Shown here one piece after another: positions 44,699-55,173 of a stretch of DNA of 64,000 nucleotides. How positions within the stretch are numbered: position 1 is the first letter of the stretch; each line of letters begins with the position of its first letter. The position numbers and the translations under genes were made by a program. A model generated the notes under the pieces. That model did no database searches and was not told the origin of the DNA. It saw only the letters and a program-made list of their open reading frames with translations. Source of the DNA: Methylosinus trichosporium OB3b (lineage in GTDB: Bacteria > Pseudomonadota > Alphaproteobacteria > Rhizobiales > Beijerinckiaceae); assembly GCF_002752655.1 (NCBI RefSeq), contig NZ_CP023737.1, positions 3,310,001 through 3,374,000 on the forward strand, given 5' to 3'.

Positions 44699-45137
44699 GC
44701 GCGTTCGTTCCGTTTCCGTTCCTATAATACACCACACTCGATTATGGGGCGATAGTTATGAATTTTCCTGATTGTGGTGGTGGCGCGGCCACACCCGTTT
44801 TCGGTCATCCAACAGCGTCAATATAATGATTGATATCAGCAAGCCGGGCGGCATAACGCTGCGGAGGCTCCCGCGATCGTCAGACGGCGGCATGCTGTGA
44901 ATGAACAGCGGCCGGAACGCGGGATTTCCCGCTTTCATGCGGGTGGAACGTGTGATCCGGCTTGCGCCAGCGGCTCCCGAGCGTGCTGACGGGATTTTCA
45001 ATCATCCACGGCGCGCGGCTCTATTCGCAGATGCGCCGGCCGGCCTCGACCAGTTCGAAAGCCTCGGCAAGCCCGCCCATGCCATTTTCCCGAAACCAGC
45101 GCGTCCACCCGCCCCCACCCGCGTTGTGCCGGATTCC
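44699..45137. other. Intergenic region between the PIN-partner gene and the MFS gene
   Basis: 439 bases. It includes the promoter of the 43964-44698 gene. A short minus-strand segment (WFRENGMGGLAEAFELVEAG, ending at a stop at 45021) looks like the tail of a lost protein but is too short to name. Confidence 0.35.
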
Positions 45138-46397
45138 TCAGGCGGCGCCGCTGTGCTGCGGCTCCGCCGTGGCGATATGGGTCGACGCGCGCCATTCGTC
45201 GGCGAGCTTGGCCACGCCGAAGGAGAGCAGCGTGCCCAGGAAGGCGAAGCCCGCCATCGCCAGATAGGCGTGCTCGCCCATCATGGTGTAGAGCGGTCCC
45301 GACAACAGCGTGAACAGGCCATTGCCACCCGCGATCGCGGCGGCGAGCCATGCCTGCGCCTGCGCCTGACGCTCCCGGCCGCCGAGCGCGGCGAGCAGAT
45401 AGGCCGGCCCGATCTGCACCGCCGCGCATGAGGCGCCGTGCAGCGCCTGGGCGAAGAAAATCCCCGCCGGGTTGAGATCGAGCGACATCAGCATCCACCG
45501 GAAAACCGCCGCGACTCCGCCGACCATGAGGAAGGACACGGCCCGCGCCTCGCCGCCGAACCAGCGTCCCGCCATCAGGAAGGCCGCGACCTCGGTCGCG
45601 AGCGCGACGACCCAGGCGAAGGCGACGAAAGTGTCGCTATGGCCCATCTGCTTCCAATGCAAAGCGCCGAAGGCGTTGACCATCGAGTGCGAGCTCTGGA
45701 TGAGCGTCGCCGCGGCGATCAGCAGAATGACGAGGCCCGGCCGCTCGACGGGCGGGTTGCGGCGCAGCGCGCAGATCGGCGCCGCGTGGCGGAGCCCGAT
45801 CAGAGCGGCTAGGCTCCACAGGCAGGAGAGCGCGCCGACGCCGGCGAGCAGCCAGATGATGTCCTCGCCCGGCAGCGCGCCGGCGATCGGCCCGCTGGCG
45901 GCGAGAAAGATCAGGATCGACACGGACCCCCAGCCACGCACCCAGGAATAATGCATCTGCGGCAGGCCGAGCTCTCGCCGCCGTCGCGCCTGCTCGAAGC
46001 TGATGCCGTCGGCCAGCGGCGCGATCGGCCCTTGCGCCAGCGCGACCAGGGCGACCATGCACAGAATGGCGGCGAAGCCATGTGAGAGCCCGGTCGCCGC
46101 ATAGCCGGCGGCGACGCCCGCGGCGCAAGCCACCAGCATGGCGCCGTGGTCGCCATGACGATCGGCGCGGCGCGAGGCGATCAGGGTCGAGCCTATGCGG
46201 ATGACCGGCTGAACGGCGAGAATGGCGGCGATCTGCAGAGCGTCGAGTCCGCGCCCCGACAGCCAGATCGAGAAGAACGGCAGCTGCACCCCGACGATGG
46301 CGTAGATCGAGGCGAACAATAGCGACAGGCGCAGCTCGGCGTGATCTGTTCCTCGCTCGATCGTCGCCGCTGCGTGGCGGCCTCGCGTCTCCGACAA
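45138..46397 (-). CDS. MFS transporter (HcaT/LacY-like group)
   Basis: 419 aa with twelve membrane segments. Start at TTG 46397, 6 bases after GGAG; no ATG or GTG gives the full first helix. The MFS motif between helices 2 and 3 is seen as ASRRADRHGDHGAM, and the pattern ALAQGPIAPLADGISFEQARRR fits the PPP (3-phenylpropionate) transporter-like family. It begins 3 bases from the stop of the XRE-cupin regulator, so the two are one operon and the regulator probably controls it. Substrate unknown. Confidence 0.85.
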   Translation of the reverse strand: MSETRGRHAAATIERGTDHAELRLSLLFASIYAIVGVQLPFFSIWLSGRGLDALQIAAILAVQPVIRIGSTLIASRRADRHGDHGAMLVACAAGVAAGYAATGLSHGFAAILCMVALVALAQGPIAPLADGISFEQARRRRELGLPQMHYSWVRGWGSVSILIFLAASGPIAGALPGEDIIWLLAGVGALSCLWSLAALIGLRHAAPICALRRNPPVERPGLVILLIAAATLIQSSHSMVNAFGALHWKQMGHSDTFVAFAWVVALATEVAAFLMAGRWFGGEARAVSFLMVGGVAAVFRWMLMSLDLNPAGIFFAQALHGASCAAVQIGPAYLLAALGGRERQAQAQAWLAAAIAGGNGLFTLLSGPLYTMMGEHAYLAMAGFAFLGTLLSFGVAKLADEWRASTHIATAEPQHSGAA

Positions 46398-46400
46398 ACG

Positions 46401-47018
46401 TCACTCCATCGCCGCTGCTTTGAGAATCACGACCATGGTCGCCTGCGCCATGGTCGGGCCGATGTTGCGGATCACATGCGGACGGTCGCAGCGATAACGC
46501 AAAGTTTCTCCCGCGCGCACGATCGCTCGCACGCCCGCCACCTCGATCTCGAGCTCGCCCTCGCGCGAGGACAGGCTCTCGACCGAGCCGCGCTGATGCG
46601 CTTCCGATTCCAGCACGCCGCCGGGATCGGCGGAGAACTCATAACATTGCAGCCATTCTACGGTTTTTATCCAGCCGATGATGGCGAGGCGGCATTTTCC
46701 GTCGTCGGAGACGAGGATCGGCGTGTCCGATCGGCTCGTCTTCTCCAAAAAGGGCTCGTCCTCCGTGGTCTGCAGGACCCGCTCGATCGAGACGTCGAGC
46801 GCCTGGGACAGGCGCCAGATGGTGGCGAGCGTCGGATTGGTCTCGTTGCGCTCGATCTGGCTGATGATCGACTTGGCCACGCCCGACTGCTGCGACAGTT
46901 CGGACAGCGACAGATTATAGGCCTTGCGCAGCCGCTGGACAGTCGCCCCGAGCTGGCCGGTCAAGGCCACGGCTCCCGCCTCGAGAATTTTCTGCCGGTC
47001 GCGGCCCTCGACGCCCAT
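46401..47018 (-). CDS. XRE-family regulator with C-terminal cupin
   Basis: 205 aa from ATG 47018 with AGGAGAG upstream. The helix-turn-helix lies about residues 25-80 (LRKAYNLSLSELSQQSGVAKSIISQIERNETNPTLATIW). The C-terminal part is a single cupin barrel (EFSADPGGVLESEAHQRG, then GETLRYRCDRPHVIRNIG), the layout of PuuR/SutR-like regulators that sense a small ligand. Co-transcribed with the MFS gene. A near-palindrome at 47051 in its leader may be its operator. Confidence 0.9.
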   Translation of the reverse strand: MGVEGRDRQKILEAGAVALTGQLGATVQRLRKAYNLSLSELSQQSGVAKSIISQIERNETNPTLATIWRLSQALDVSIERVLQTTEDEPFLEKTSRSDTPILVSDDGKCRLAIIGWIKTVEWLQCYEFSADPGGVLESEAHQRGSVESLSSREGELEIEVAGVRAIVRAGETLRYRCDRPHVIRNIGPTMAQATMVVILKAAAME

Positions 47019-47050
47019 GCGCTCTCCTGTAGCGAAATGCGATCGGAAAG

Positions 47051-47077
47051 ATATTCGAAAGCGTTCGAAATATCGAA
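47051..47077. promoter_or_regulatory. Candidate operator of the XRE-cupin regulator
   Basis: ATATTCGAAAGCGTTCGAAATAT contains two TTCGAA hexamers (47054 and 47064) as a near-palindrome, followed by ATCGAAC. It lies 33-59 bases upstream of the regulator ATG in the gap shared with the divergent LpxH-like gene. Autoregulation is an inference. Confidence 0.4.
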
Positions 47078-47198
47078 CGGGAAATTCATGCTTTTGGGGT
47101 CCGAGGCGGCGGACGGAGCGACTGTCATCGTCACGCAACAAGAATCTGGTGGGAAGAAACGGCGGCAAGGGCGGCACTAGAAGAGGCGACGCGTCGAA

Positions 47199-48038
47199 AT
47201 GACCGCAACGGATCCATCGGCCGACTCCACCGAGGCCCGGCGCTTCCGGACCTTGTTCCTGTCGGACCTTCACCTCGGCACGCGCGGGCTGCAGGCCGAG
47301 CTTCTGCTCGACTTCCTGCGGCATCACGACGCCGACACCATCTATCTGGTCGGCGACATTGTCGATGGCTGGCGGCTGAAAAACGGCTGGTATTGGCCGC
47401 AGACGCACAATGACGTGGTGCAGAAGCTGCTACGCAAGGCGCGCAAGGGCGCGCGCGTCATCTATGTGCCTGGCAATCACGACGAATTCGCCCGCGATTA
47501 CACGGGAATGGTGTTCGGCGGCGTCGAGGTCACCGAGACCGACATTCACGAGACGGCCGACGGCAAGAAGATGCTGGTCATCCATGGCGATCAGTTCGAC
47601 ATCGTCGTCCGGCACGCGCGCTGGCTCGCCTTCCTCGGCGACTGGGCCTATGAGCTGGCGCTGTGGCTCAACATCTGGAACAATCGCATTCGCCGCCTGT
47701 TCGGCGTCGGCTATTGGTCCTTCTCGGCCTGGGCCAAGCTGAAAGTGAAGAAAGCGGTGAACTTCATCGGCGATTTCGAGGACACTCTGGCCGCCGAAGC
47801 CGCGCGTCGCGGCGTGGACGGCGTCGTCTGCGGCCATATCCACCATGCGACGATCCGCAAGATCGGCGACATGCTCTATGTCAACACCGGCGATTTCGTC
47901 GAGAGCTGCACGGCCGTGGTCGAGCATTCGGACGGAAGCTTCGAGATCATCCATTGGCACGAGACCGCAGAGGCGCAGCCGGCCGCGGCGGTCGAAGAGC
48001 GAGGCGCGATCGCCGCGCCGGCGAGGGCCGCCGCCTGA
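47199..48038 (+). CDS. LpxH-like metallophosphoesterase (UDP-2,3-diacylglucosamine diphosphatase family)
   Basis: 279 aa. Full calcineurin-like motif set: SDLHLG, GDIVDGW, PGNHDE, HGDQFD and GHIHH. The family includes LpxH, which cleaves UDP-2,3-diacylglucosamine in lipid A synthesis. Alphaproteobacterial members of this longer group often pair with a glycosyltransferase, as here (TGATG overlap), and may act on another glycolipid. An Ala-rich tail of about 25 residues is extra. So the phosphatase call is safe, the substrate is not. Confidence 0.85.
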   Translation: MTATDPSADSTEARRFRTLFLSDLHLGTRGLQAELLLDFLRHHDADTIYLVGDIVDGWRLKNGWYWPQTHNDVVQKLLRKARKGARVIYVPGNHDEFARDYTGMVFGGVEVTETDIHETADGKKMLVIHGDQFDIVVRHARWLAFLGDWAYELALWLNIWNNRIRRLFGVGYWSFSAWAKLKVKKAVNFIGDFEDTLAAEAARRGVDGVVCGHIHHATIRKIGDMLYVNTGDFVESCTAVVEHSDGSFEIIHWHETAEAQPAAAVEERGAIAAPARAAA

Positions 48039-49123
48039 TGCGAATTCTGATTGCGACGGATGCGTGGCGTCCGCAAGTGAATGGCGTCGTGCGTTCTCTC
48101 GAATCGATGGCGGGCGCGGCGCGCGCGCTCGGAGCGACGATCGATTTCCTGACGCCGCAGGATTTCGCCTCGGTTCCGATGCCGACCTATCCGGAGATCC
48201 GGCTGGCCCTGGCTTGGCCGGGAGCCGTGGCGCGCCGCCTCGGCGAAGGCTATGAGCATGTCCATATCGCGACGGAAGGGCCGGTCGGCCTCGCGACGCG
48301 CGCCTGCTGCCGGCGCCAGGGACGCCGCTTCACGACCAGCTATCACACCCGCTTTCCCGAATATATCCATGCCCGCTCGCGCCTGCCGGTGGATGTGACC
48401 TATGCGCTGCTGCGCCGCTTCCACAACAGCGGCTGCGGAACCATGGTGTCGACGCAGACGCTCGCGCAAGAGCTCGCCGGGCGCGGCTTTCGCCGGCTGA
48501 TGCGCTGGTCGCGCGGCGTCGATCACGATCTCTTTCATCCCGGCGCTGCGACCGATCTCGGCCTGCCGCGGCCGATCTTCCTCTATGCCGGCCGACTCGC
48601 CGTCGAGAAGAATGTCGAGGCCTTTCTGTCGCTCGATCTGCCGGGAACGAAGCTCGTCGTCGGCGACGGGCCGGCGCGGGCCGCGCTCGAGGCGGCCTTT
48701 CCGGCGGCGCGTTTCGTCGGCGTGAAGACCAGCGCCGAGCTGGCGACGATCTACGCCAGCTCCGACGTGTTCGTCTTTCCGAGCCGCACCGACACATTCG
48801 GAATGGTGCTGCTCGAGGCGATGGCCTGCGGCCTGCCGGTCGCGGCCTTTCCGGTCGCTGGGCCGGTCGATGTCGTCGGCGGCGGCGCCGGCGTGCTGAG
48901 CGAGGATTTGCAGGCGGCCTGTCTCGCGGCGACCGAGGCGCCGCGCGCGGCGGCGCGCGATCATGCGCTGACCTTCACCTGGGAGGCGAGCGCGCGGCAG
49001 TTTCTCGACAATGTCGCCGCCGCCCATCAGGCCGGCGAGCCGGGCAAGACGGCCGAGGCGGGCAAGACGTCGTCAGCCGAACAGCCGAAGCTTTTCGTGC
49101 AGGGAGAGATGATCAAGCCGTGA
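48038..49123 (+). CDS. GT4-family glycosyltransferase (alpha-mannosyltransferase/SqdX-like)
   Basis: 361 aa from ATG 48038, which shares bases with the previous stop. GT-B fold: N-terminal LIATDAWRPQVNGVVRSLE, donor-domain FLYAGRLAVEKNVEAFL, and the nucleotide-sugar motif PSRTDTFGMVLLEAMACGLPVAAF with the EX7E glutamates. Closest by eye to diacylglycerol or phosphatidylinositol mannosyltransferases and SqdX. With the LpxH-like partner it probably builds a membrane glycolipid. The 3' end overlaps a convergent gene by 51 bases. Confidence 0.88.
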   Translation: MRILIATDAWRPQVNGVVRSLESMAGAARALGATIDFLTPQDFASVPMPTYPEIRLALAWPGAVARRLGEGYEHVHIATEGPVGLATRACCRRQGRRFTTSYHTRFPEYIHARSRLPVDVTYALLRRFHNSGCGTMVSTQTLAQELAGRGFRRLMRWSRGVDHDLFHPGAATDLGLPRPIFLYAGRLAVEKNVEAFLSLDLPGTKLVVGDGPARAALEAAFPAARFVGVKTSAELATIYASSDVFVFPSRTDTFGMVLLEAMACGLPVAAFPVAGPVDVVGGGAGVLSEDLQAACLAATEAPRAAARDHALTFTWEASARQFLDNVAAAHQAGEPGKTAEAGKTSSAEQPKLFVQGEMIKP

Positions 49124-49729
49124 CAGAGCGGCGCGGCGCGGGTCGAGGATGATCGGCTCGGCGCGCGCTTCCGGCTCGCTGGGCGCGGTCTCTTCCTCTT
49201 CCGGCTGCGCCTCGGCGGCGATGTCCATGGTCCATTCCGCCTCGTCATGGGCGATATCGGCGGCGAAATCCTCGACGACATCCGCCATGAAGGTTCGGGG
49301 CGGGTCTATGACCTCGACGACGATTCCTCGCTCCGGCTCGGCGGGCGAGGGCGCCGCTTCGCTCGCGCCGCCTGCGGCGTAAGCGGCGAATTGTTCCGCC
49401 AGAGCGTCGGCCTGGGCGCAGAATGTCTCATCGAGCCCGCTGGCGCGCAGAGTCTGCGCGAATTCGCGCGCGCGCTCCGCGAGGCGCTGCGGCAAGCGCC
49501 AGTCGCCGACCGGCGCCGGGTCGGCGGGCTCCTGCTGGTCTTCCACGCGCGCGGCCGCAAAACGCTCCAGGCGATCGACCGCCTGCACCAGCCGCTCGGT
49601 CTCGGCGGCGCGCTGGCGGCGCGCATATTCGAGCAGGAACCAGCGGCCTCGCACGGTCTCCATCACGGCGGCTTCGATTCTGTCATAATCTTCCGGGTAG
49701 AGCCCGGTGGGCGGAGCCGGTAGGTTCAT
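49073..49729 (-). CDS. Hypothetical acidic protein
   Basis: 218 aa. The N-terminal 60 residues (YPEDYDRIEAAVMETVRGRWFLLEYARRQR...VQAVDRLERF) form a helical segment that I have seen in uncharacterised alphaproteobacterial proteins. The rest is acidic and low-complexity (EAEWTMDIAAEAQPEEEETAPSEPEAR) with a short ordered end SRLDHLSLHEKLRLFG. No membrane segments or enzyme motifs. Its last 51 bases overlap the glycosyltransferase end, which is unusual but frame and codon use favour both being real. Confidence 0.65.
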   Translation of the reverse strand: MNLPAPPTGLYPEDYDRIEAAVMETVRGRWFLLEYARRQRAAETERLVQAVDRLERFAAARVEDQQEPADPAPVGDWRLPQRLAERAREFAQTLRASGLDETFCAQADALAEQFAAYAAGGASEAAPSPAEPERGIVVEVIDPPRTFMADVVEDFAADIAHDEAEWTMDIAAEAQPEEEETAPSEPEARAEPIILDPRRAALSRLDHLSLHEKLRLFG

Positions 49730-49978
49730 GAACCAATTCCTCGCGTCGCCGCGAATCGGCGCTTATTCAGCAAAGGCGTGGTTCGCGTCTTATGCAAGCC
49801 TTATTCACATAGAACAGGCGGGTCCGCGCCGAACCACGATATCGTCGCTAGGCGGCCCTGCCTGCCGGTCCGCGGGTTGGCGGCAGTATCGTGCAATCCT
49901 GGAGCGCGTTATCATGTCGCCGCGCTCATTGTCATTGATCCGACCTTTTGCGCGCGAGGCCCCTTCAGGAAATCCCCC

Positions 49979-50674
49979 ATGAGTTCGGATTCTTACCACC
50001 TGAACCTCGAGCGTCGCGCAACTATCGACGAAGAACTGAGGCGCGTCGTCCTCGGACTTCTCGACGGGAAAATCGGCGTCATCGCCGCGTCTCGCATTTT
50101 GGCCCGACTCCGGATCGATGTTTCGACTGCTTGGCCGGAAATGGGTGAGGCGCTGAACCTTTTCGCCGCCGTCGATTCGGAAACGGATGCGCTTCCGATG
50201 GGGCCTGCGCGAGAGATGTGGACGCCTTCGGCATTGGAGAGGGAAGATCATAAGATCGCCGAAGCCGAAGCGCGCTTTCGTGACCCTGTGCGCATCGCTT
50301 GCCAGCACGTTCTACAGCTGCTCGGCGATGACGTCATGATCCTGTGGAGGCCTGTCGGGCCACGCGAGCTCGAGCTGATCTCGGCGTCCGGCATGCGAGA
50401 ATTTCCGCCGCGCTTGCCCGAGCAGCCGATCTTTTATCCCGTGACCACCGAGGCTTATGCGATCAAGATCGCTCGTGACTGGAACGCTCCGCGTGGAGGC
50501 GGCTTCGTGACCCGCTTTCAGGTGCGCCGCAGCTTCATTAGCCGCTACCCGATCCATATCGCGGGCGGTCGAGAAAACATGGAGTATTGGATTCCTGCCG
50601 AAGATCTCGTGGAATTCAATGGAGCGATCGTCGGGCAGATCGAGATTGTAGCGGAGTTCCCCAACCGCGAATGA
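49979..50674 (+). CDS. Two-module hypothetical protein with C-terminal ADP-ribosylation/crystallin J1-like domain
   Basis: 231 aa from ATG 49979. Residues 1-115 (TIDEELRRVVLGLLDGKIGVIAASRILARL...FAAVDSETDALPMGPAREMW) are a small helical module that elsewhere occurs alone. Residues about 120-231 (LWRPVGPRELELISASGMREFPPRLPEQPIFYPV...EYWIPAEDLVEFNGAIVGQIEIV) match proteins labelled ADP-ribosylation/crystallin J1. The joining of both in one chain is the notable point. Lower GC than the flanks and standing alone. Function unknown; toxin or immunity-linked biology is only a guess. Confidence 0.6.
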   Translation: MSSDSYHLNLERRATIDEELRRVVLGLLDGKIGVIAASRILARLRIDVSTAWPEMGEALNLFAAVDSETDALPMGPAREMWTPSALEREDHKIAEAEARFRDPVRIACQHVLQLLGDDVMILWRPVGPRELELISASGMREFPPRLPEQPIFYPVTTEAYAIKIARDWNAPRGGGFVTRFQVRRSFISRYPIHIAGGRENMEYWIPAEDLVEFNGAIVGQIEIVAEFPNRE

Positions 50675-50727
50675 AGCTGACACCAATGGCTAGTGGTTGA
50701 TCCAGCCGATTTGACAGTGCCGAAAGA

Positions 50728-50744
50728 GCGAGCCTTCAGGCTCG
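50728..50744. repeat. Core copy of the palindromic repeat
   Basis: GCGAGCCTTCAGGCTCG, the palindromic core of the 25-bp element, without the GGACC flank. Lies in the gap before moeB. Confidence 0.75.
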
Positions 50745-50834
50745 GTCTTCTGACCCTTCAATCCGGATGACGCAGGGCCCCACGTTCCATCGCGCGCAAA
50801 GTCGTCGTGGAATCGTAAGCTGGAAAAGCAGACA

Positions 50835-51617
50835 ATGACCTTATCGGCGGAAGAGATCGAGCGTTATGCGCGTCACATCGTGCTGCGCGACGTCGGCGGG
50901 CCCGGCCAGCAGCGGCTGAAGGCGGCGCGCGTGCTCGTGATTGGCGCCGGCGGGCTCGGGGCGCCGATGCTGCAATATCTCGCCGCGGCCGGTGTCGGCG
51001 TGATCGGCGTCGCCGACGATGACGAGGTTTCGCTGTCCAATCTTCAGCGCCAGGTGATCCATGGCTCGATGGATGTCGGCCGGCTGAAGGTGGAGAGCGC
51101 GCAGGATGCGGTGGAGCGGCTCAATCCCAATGTCGTCGTCGAGCCGCATGCGCTGCGCGTGACCGCCGAGGACGCCCGCGCCCTCGTCGCCGATTACGAC
51201 ATCGTCGCCGACGGCTCCGACAATTTCGCGACGCGCTACATCGTCTCCGACGCCTGCTTTTATGAGAAGAAGCCGCTCGTGACCGCCGCCGTCGGCGGCT
51301 TCGACGCCTCGCTGACGACGCTGCGACCCTTCGAGACCGGGCCGGACGGCGCGCCCAACCCGACCTATCGCTGCCTCTTCCCCGCGCCGCCGCCGCCGGG
51401 CGCCGTGCCGACATGCGAGGAGGCGGGCGTGCTCGGCGCGCTCACCGGAATCGTCGGCGCGATGATGGCGCTCGAGGTGATCCGCGAGATCGTCGGCTTC
51501 GGCGAGGGGCTCGTGGGGCGGCTCGTGCTGTTCGACGCGCGGATGATGCGCTTCGAGACCCTGCGCTACGCCTATGACCCCGACAATCCGCTCTCGGGCG
51601 TCACAGCGCCGCGATGA
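50835..51617 (+). CDS. moeB: MoeB/ThiF-type sulfur-carrier adenylyltransferase
   Basis: 260 aa. E1-like fold: ERYARHIVLRDVGGPGQQRLKAA, nucleotide motif GAGGLGAP, LSNLQRQVIH, and the Asp of the catalytic region DGSDNFATRY. Adenylates the C-terminus of MoaD (molybdopterin synthase) or ThiS. The Cys of CLFPAPPPPGAVPTCEEAGV are kept but a second zinc CxxC is absent. No rhodanese domain. MoeB rather than ThiF is chosen by overall look; no thi or moa genes are adjacent. Converges on ridA with a 17-base overlap. Confidence 0.85.
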   Translation: MTLSAEEIERYARHIVLRDVGGPGQQRLKAARVLVIGAGGLGAPMLQYLAAAGVGVIGVADDDEVSLSNLQRQVIHGSMDVGRLKVESAQDAVERLNPNVVVEPHALRVTAEDARALVADYDIVADGSDNFATRYIVSDACFYEKKPLVTAAVGGFDASLTTLRPFETGPDGAPNPTYRCLFPAPPPPGAVPTCEEAGVLGALTGIVGAMMALEVIREIVGFGEGLVGRLVLFDARMMRFETLRYAYDPDNPLSGVTAPR

Positions 51618-51951
51618 CGGCGATCTCGACCTTATAGGCGGGCGCGACGAGTTTCGCCTCGACGGTGGCGCGCGCCGGCGGATTTGCCTTGTCGACCCAG
51701 ACGTCCCAGACCGAATTCATCTCGGCGAAGGTCGCTATGTCGGCGAGATAGATGGTGGCCGAGAGAATCTTGGCCTTCTCACCGCCCGCCTCGTTCAGGA
51801 TCGTGTCGATGAGGCCGAGAATCTCGCGCGTCTGGTCGGCGACCGAGCCGCCCTTGGTCTCCTCGGCCACCTGGCCGGCTGTATAGATCACGCCGCCATG
51901 CACGACGGCCTTGCTCATGCGCGCGCCGGCGCCGATCCGCTTGATGGACAT
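51601..51951 (-). CDS. RidA/YjgF-family protein
   Basis: 116 aa from ATG 51951 with a GGGGGAG site. Family marks: VIYTAGQVAEE, QTREILGLIDTILNEAGGE and the substrate Arg in NPPARATVEAKLV. RidA proteins are trimeric deaminases of reactive enamine/imine intermediates; the Arg supports activity. Archetypal RidA or a close subgroup cannot be told apart here. Confidence 0.88.
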   Translation of the reverse strand: MSIKRIGAGARMSKAVVHGGVIYTAGQVAEETKGGSVADQTREILGLIDTILNEAGGEKAKILSATIYLADIATFAEMNSVWDVWVDKANPPARATVEAKLVAPAYKVEIAVIAAL

Positions 51952-52028
51952 TGTCGCTCCCCCTGGTTGCGATGAATCGAGGCATAGGCTGCGGTGGCGG
52001 CGTGGGCAAGGGGGCCTCCTTGCGAGAT

Positions 52029-52598
52029 CTAGATCAAGCTTGCCAGGGCGGCCGCCGTCGCGACCAGACCTCGGCGAGTCATGACTTCCAACACTTCGCG
52101 CGGCGACTGCGGCGGCATTTTTCTGCTCGTGCACAGATCGAGGAACGCGCCGAGCGCGACCTCCTCGTCGCCGGCCATCACGCTCGACAGAAACGCGTCG
52201 GGATGTTCGGCGACGAGACCGAGCGGCGAGAGCGCAGATGGAGGAAAGTCGCGTAGGTTTGCAGTCACTACGGTGGCTGCGCCGCAGTGAATCGCTGCAG
52301 CGACGACATGGCGGTCGTCGGCGTCCGGCAGAGTGACGGCTTCTATGTGTGCCTCATACCCTTCGACCAGCGCATCCAGGACATGCAAATCCATGAGACG
52401 GCGTGTGCGCTCGAGCTGCTGACGGGAAATGTCAGGTCGGTCGCGCAACAGCGACCTCATCCATTCTTCATGCACGCGCTCCGACCAATGCGCTCGAAAG
52501 AGATCCGCGAGGGCAAAATGCATCAGCATATTTCGCAGGAGGGCCGGATAGAGAACGCTCGCGTCGAGAAAGGCGGCCGGCCTGCTCGCCACTATCAT
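52029..52598 (-). CDS. PIN-domain toxin of an excisionase/PIN toxin-antitoxin pair (VapC-like)
   Basis: 189 aa. PIN residues: Asp in FLDASVLYPALLR, Glu in HEEWMRSL, the Asp pair in LPDADDRHVVAAAI and a further Asp in TANLRDFP. This longer PIN type (with the C-terminal CTSRKMPPQSPREVLEVM helix) goes with excisionase-like antitoxins. Its ATG overlaps the antitoxin stop by 4 bases, the usual arrangement. Expected activity is RNA cleavage when free of antitoxin. Confidence 0.88.
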   Translation of the reverse strand: MIVASRPAAFLDASVLYPALLRNMLMHFALADLFRAHWSERVHEEWMRSLLRDRPDISRQQLERTRRLMDLHVLDALVEGYEAHIEAVTLPDADDRHVVAAAIHCGAATVVTANLRDFPPSALSPLGLVAEHPDAFLSSVMAGDEEVALGAFLDLCTSRKMPPQSPREVLEVMTRRGLVATAAALASLI

Positions 52599-53047
52599 TC
52601 CAGCCCCAACGCTCGATCCTGCTCCGCCAGCTCCGCCAGCGCCTCGCGCCGGCTCGCCCGATTTTCCGCCTTATAGGCGAGAACCTCCTGCAAGGGCAGT
52701 CGGCGCTGATTGCCGACCATGCGCGCCGGAAGCGATCCTTTCTCGATGAGGCCGATCACGAACGGCCGCGAGACATTCAATAATTCCGCGGCCTGCTGTG
52801 TCGTGATTTCCGCCTCGAGAGGGATGAGCGAAACGGCCTTTCCGGCGGCGATCGTTCGCAGAAGGTCTTTCAGCATCGAGGTGACGAGCGGCGGAAGATC
52901 GAGCGTCCTCTCCTCTCCCTCCGCGCCGACGCGCAGGACGAGGGTGGCGCGGCCCGCTTCGTCTCGGCCGAGCGCGGCTTGCGCAGCCCGAGCCTGCGCC
53001 GAATCCTCTCGGGACGGGACAAGCGGATTGATCAGAGCGTGCGCCAT
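52595..53047 (-). CDS. Excisionase-type HTH antitoxin
   Basis: 150 aa from ATG 53047, with AGGAGA 7 bases upstream. The C-terminal half has an excisionase-like helix-turn-helix (EITTQQAAELLNVSRPFVIGLIEKGSLPARMVGNQRRLPLQEVLAY). The tail (ENRASRREALAELAEQDRALG) probably wraps the PIN toxin. The N-terminal half is partly beta (RATLVLRVGAEGEERTLDLPP). Likely represses its own operon through the 53048-53110 region. Confidence 0.86.
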   Translation of the reverse strand: MAHALINPLVPSREDSAQARAAQAALGRDEAGRATLVLRVGAEGEERTLDLPPLVTSMLKDLLRTIAAGKAVSLIPLEAEITTQQAAELLNVSRPFVIGLIEKGSLPARMVGNQRRLPLQEVLAYKAENRASRREALAELAEQDRALGLE

Positions 53048-53588
53048 GCGGGAATCTCCTGATCCAAGCATGGCGCCATTCTGCAATAGACGCAATACAC
53101 GAAACACTCGAAAATGGATCTGACGGTCGCCGCGATGGACGTGTGGGCGCAGCGCCTGCGTGCCTGGTTCCGCAGCGCCCCCTATCGATCGAAAGGAAAC
53201 CTCTATCGTGGCTCTAGATACACAAAGAGCGGGGACGGCCCTTGCCTCTCCCCACTCTTTGGTACCCGTCCTTTGACCGGAGCATTCGATTCGGCCTCAC
53301 AGGCCGTCAGCGCGGACATGATGTGGAGCGTCTCGCGGATCGAAAAAGCTTCCGGCGTCCTCCCCGACTTGGACCTTAGCCAGCTACTCGTCGAACGCCT
53401 TTGGCGATCTTATGTTTTTTCCTGCCAGCTCGGCGTGGAGGACATTATGACAGGCCGACCGGTTTGTCATCTGAAAAGGCCGCAGAGTGAAAAGAAATTG
53501 TGCGGCGGGCGCCTTTCGCGATGGCAGTTTCCGCGCCGCCCGCGCGCCCTGCGACCGGGCGGCGCAGACGCCCGCCCGGTTGGATAGG
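53048..53588. other. Intergenic region between the TA operon and pccB
   Basis: 541 bases. The first 60 or so should hold the promoter of the antitoxin-toxin operon. A 157-codon plus-strand frame (53114-53587) exists, but shows no domain, no ribosome binding site and an Arg/Pro-rich end, so I do not call it. Confidence 0.4.
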
Positions 53589-55124
<1,536 letters not shown>

Positions 55125-55173
55125 GGAACGCTTCACCTTCGTTGGAGCGGCTGCGGGGCCGTTCGTTCTTGTT

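Noticed and set aside
45021..45110. Short minus-strand segment ending FELVEAGRRICE-stop
   Set aside because: Reads like the tail of a protein, but it is under 30 codons, has no start and no recognisable family.
53114..53587. A 157-codon plus-strand frame in the gap before pccB
   Set aside because: No ribosome binding site, no domain, and an Arg/Pro-rich C-terminus; could be the ruin of a gene but cannot be supported.
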